From positions 1 to 6,449 of the forward strand of contig JAFGIT010000163.1 in assembly GCA_016929465.1 (NCBI GenBank): DNA of 6,449 nucleotides, read 5' to 3'. Within the stretch, counting starts at the first letter, position 1; every line of letters starts with the position of its first letter. Shown here one piece after another: positions 4,693 to 6,449 of this stretch. The position numbers and the translations under genes were made by a program. The DNA is from JAFGIT01 sp016929465 [NCBI: Candidatus Coatesbacteria bacterium]. Lineage in GTDB: Bacteria; B130-G9. The notes beneath the pieces are model-generated. The model did not search any database. It was not told the origin of the DNA and saw only the letters and a list, made by a program, of their open reading frames with translations.

Positions 4693-6449
4693 TCAATTCG
4701 CTATCGCGAATTGCATGGCAGCGATATCGCCTATCGGGCGGAAACTGCCCGTCAACGATAGGGCGGCGGCGAACACATACGTACCATCCGGGAGGCCATC
4801 GGGGATGAGGGAGTCGAATACCGTGATGTCGTCCGAGGCGTAGCCCGCGGGGAGGTGAACTGTCTCGATGAAGGGCGCGAAGTCGGTGGTGAAGCCGTTC
4901 GGCGTAACCAGGAGGATGGTGCCGTCGGGGAGGATGAACCCGGCATAGATATCGACCCAGATGGGGAGGCCGGCATTCTCTACCCTGAATGACGCGACGA
5001 GGGGACCGCCGGGAAGGAGCGGCTGTCCCTCGCCCGATACTTCGCAATCGATGGTCGGCGGCGTTGCTGAATAGTGGTATCCGATATCGAGCGTACCGGT
5101 GTCGAAGACGCCGTCCGTCCGGGTCGCCATCGAGGCAAGGCCGGCCTCGGCCGCACTCATAGAGCCGGCGTCGATGCACGGGCTATCCGCTTCCTGTCCC
5201 GCCGCGACGCAAGACAGGTAGTAGTCGCCGAAAGGACCAGAAACGAATAGCGGGTCCGCGACGAAGTTGCCCTCGCCCTCCGCTTCAGTCTCCAAACAGC
5301 AGTGGTCGACATTATACGGCCAGTCGGGGGTTCCGGACCACTCGTCTCCATGCGTATCCAACTTGATGCTGTTATCCGAAAAGACGCTGTCTTGGATCCT
5401 TATCGAATCGCACAATCCCAACAACGGGACAACATCATCGCCCTTTGATCTTCTCTGACCATGATTGTCAGCAATCACACATCTTCGAATAACAATTCGG
5501 TCATTTTCATCGTCTTCATTAAGTTCGTCGGAAATAAAGCTGCGATGAGTAGGGATCAAGTCGTAGGTATGAATCAGGGAGCCTCCTAGCGAAGTATTAT
5601 CGGCGATAAGGCAGTCTTCGAGCAGCAGTTGAGGCACAAAGACGCCAGTCTGCCACCAGCCTCCCCCTTTCCACTCGAACAACGGTTCATCCATTATATT
5701 TGACTCGATCACGCACCTTCTGAAAATAGCCACATAGCGCTCAAGATAGAGGATCCTGTCGCCCATGTTGCTCCGTATGACGGTGTCCTCTATAGTGGAA
5801 TCAGTGGTGCTGATGATTGTGCCAATATTCCCCTCGATCAGGCAGTCGCGTATACTCCCATTGCTAATAACTATTGGCGCAGAATTATTCTGAATAAGAC
5901 ACGAGATTAAACTGCCACCGATGCAGGCTGAATTATTATTATTATCGGTTATTCGGCAATTGATGAAGGTGAGGTCTCCTGCGGCAGTAGAGTGGCCGCG
6001 GTTGCCAACGATATGACATCCACTAATAATGAACGTGCAAGACGGGCAGTAGATGGCAGGGAAAGATGCCCGTGTCACAGAGAGATTGCTCAGCGTTGAG
6101 TTTGAGGCATCTCTGGATTCAATAATCCCGCCCAAATACTCGCCATCCAGAATGGTCAATCCGGGATCCTCGCCCTCAATGGATACATGGCTGCCCAGCA
6201 TCAGTGGAAAAGCCTCGCCATTCGTGGATGGCGAATATATCCCCTCTGATACGCAAATCGCTGCTGGCTTCTCCTCAGACACTTCAATTGAATCAATCGC
6301 ATGCGTGATCGTCTTCCACGCGTCATCGGCGCTTATGCCGGAGTTTGCGTCGTCGCCGTTCATCCCATCCACGTAATAGTCGGTGGCAAAGCACGAGGTG
6401 GCGAAGAGGCTTGCGCAAAGGGCGATAGCGAAGATGACCTGGGATAATC
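4693..6449 (-). CDS. Secreted right-handed parallel beta-helix protein with choice-of-anchor Q-type and C-terminal beta domain (5'-partial)
   Basis: The frame is open to the window edge and ends at TGA 4695-4693. The visible N-terminus is a signal peptide core (VIFAIALCASLFATSCFA) followed by TDYYVDGMNGDDANSG and AWKTITHAI, the standard opening of bacterial beta-helix proteins of the pectate-lyase-like/DUF1565 type. Numbering from Val at 6372, residues about 110-335 carry repeated rungs of the form x-C-[LV]-I-x-x-N (FINCRITDN, ISCLIQNN, IRDCLIEGN, FRRCVIESN, LEDCLIADN, IRRCVIADN, IQDSVFSDN). Residues about 368-435 match the choice-of-anchor Q pattern: NFVADPLF, GDYYL, SPCIDAGS, TRTDGVFDTG, LDIGYHYS. 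Residues 440-559 form an Ig-like C-terminal domain ending in DGTYVFAAALSLTG and FAIAN. It acts outside the cytoplasm, as an adhesin or polysaccharide-binding or -cleaving protein; no catalytic residues could be identified. The true start lies just beyond 6449; GTG 6372 is internal, after the signal peptide. Confidence 0.88.
   Translation of the reverse strand, partial: LSQVIFAIALCASLFATSCFATDYYVDGMNGDDANSGISADDAWKTITHAIDSIEVSEEKPAAICVSEGIYSPSTNGEAFPLMLGSHVSIEGEDPGLTILDGEYLGGIIESRDASNSTLSNLSVTRASFPAIYCPSCTFIISGCHIVGNRGHSTAAGDLTFINCRITDNNNNSACIGGSLISCLIQNNSAPIVISNGSIRDCLIEGNIGTIISTTDSTIEDTVIRSNMGDRILYLERYVAIFRRCVIESNIMDEPLFEWKGGGWWQTGVFVPQLLLEDCLIADNTSLGGSLIHTYDLIPTHRSFISDELNEDDENDRIVIRRCVIADNHGQRRSKGDDVVPLLGLCDSIRIQDSVFSDNSIKLDTHGDEWSGTPDWPYNVDHCCLETEAEGEGNFVADPLFVSGPFGDYYLSCVAAGQEADSPCIDAGSMSAAEAGLASMATRTDGVFDTGTLDIGYHYSATPPTIDCEVSGEGQPLLPGGPLVASFRVENAGLPIWVDIYAGFILPDGTILLVTPNGFTTDFAPFIETVHLPAGYASDDITVFDSLIPDGLPDGTYVFAAALSLTGSFRPIGDIAAMQFAIAN
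5932..5946. repeat. ATT trinucleotide run inside the beta-helix gene
   Basis: Four ATT triplets followed by ATC on the plus strand correspond to GAT AAT AAT AAT AAT in the gene, encoding Asp and four Asn at a turn of the beta-helix (ITDNNNNSA). Asn-rich turns are common in this fold, and the identical codons suggest slippage expansion. Confidence 0.6.
6385..6447 (-). other. Signal peptide (partial) of the beta-helix protein
   Basis: Twenty-one visible residues from Leu (6447-6445) to Ala (6387-6385) form a hydrophobic core ending in CFA, just before TDYYVDG. Cleavage after this Ala by signal peptidase I fits. A lipobox reading at ATSC is weak because position -3 is Ala rather than Leu. The basic N-region and the start codon are outside the window. 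Confidence 0.65.

Noticed and set aside
4291-4808. Short frames over the hairpin array (4291-4515 +, 4407-4808 +, 4396-4587 -)
   Set aside because: Their sequence is a direct translation of palindromes and the pyrimidine tract, with no domain, and 4407-4808 also runs into the end of the beta-helix gene. Similar repeat translations are often deposited as hypothetical proteins.
4670-5179. Arg-rich minus-strand frame at 4670-5179
   Set aside because: It is an out-of-frame shadow of the C-terminal part of the beta-helix gene.
6370-6372. GTG at 6372 as the start of the beta-helix protein
   Set aside because: The frame continues upstream to the window edge through a clear signal peptide, and this GTG encodes the Val of YYVDG just after the likely cleavage site.
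6391-6402. Lipoprotein lipobox at ATSC in the beta-helix signal peptide
   Set aside because: Position -3 is Ala rather than Leu/Val/Ile, and a normal signal peptidase I site (CFA before TDYY) follows two residues later.

Overview
The window holds three protein-coding genes, all on the minus strand, so they are transcribed from high to low coordinates. Both outer genes run off the window. It reads like a fragment of an uncultured Gram-negative-type bacterium. The secreted proteins carry FN3, dockerin-like, CARDB-like, parallel beta-helix and 'choice-of-anchor Q'-type modules, a mix common in candidate phyla of the FCB/PVC neighbourhood. No marker gene is present, so no phylum can be assigned. 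The sequence is moderately GC-rich by eye, and codons such as CTC, ATC, GAC and TCG are frequent in the genes.

Layout, in transcription order. (1) 6449-4693: a secreted right-handed beta-helix protein, 5'-truncated by the window edge; most of its signal peptide is visible. (2) 4692-4145: a 548-bp gene-free gap. It contains a degenerate 8-bp tandem repeat (purine-rich in the transcript), a cluster of at least six short hairpins or palindromes, a possible terminator for the upstream gene and a weak candidate promoter for the next one. (3) 4144-1982: a 720-codon fusion of an extended SDR sugar-nucleotide epimerase/dehydratase-like domain and a divergent DegT/DnrJ/EryC1/StrS-type PLP aminotransferase domain, starting at TTG with a strong ribosome binding site. 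(4) 1956-1: the first 652 codons of a large secreted protein (signal peptide, FN3, dockerin-like segment, CARDB-like domain, TIM-barrel glycoside-hydrolase-like domain resembling DUF6259). It starts 25 bp after the fusion gene, is probably co-transcribed with it, and its 3' end lies outside the window.

Working together: the fusion gene and the glycosidase-like gene look like one transcription unit, pairing a cytoplasmic nucleotide-sugar enzyme with an exported, probably carbohydrate-directed protein. The beta-helix gene upstream is separated by the repeat-rich gap and is probably a separate unit. No defence system, CRISPR array, RNA gene or complete mobile element was seen. The items most worth a second look are the SDR-DegT fusion with altered PLP phosphate-binding positions, and the hairpin array plus 8-bp repeat in the gap.
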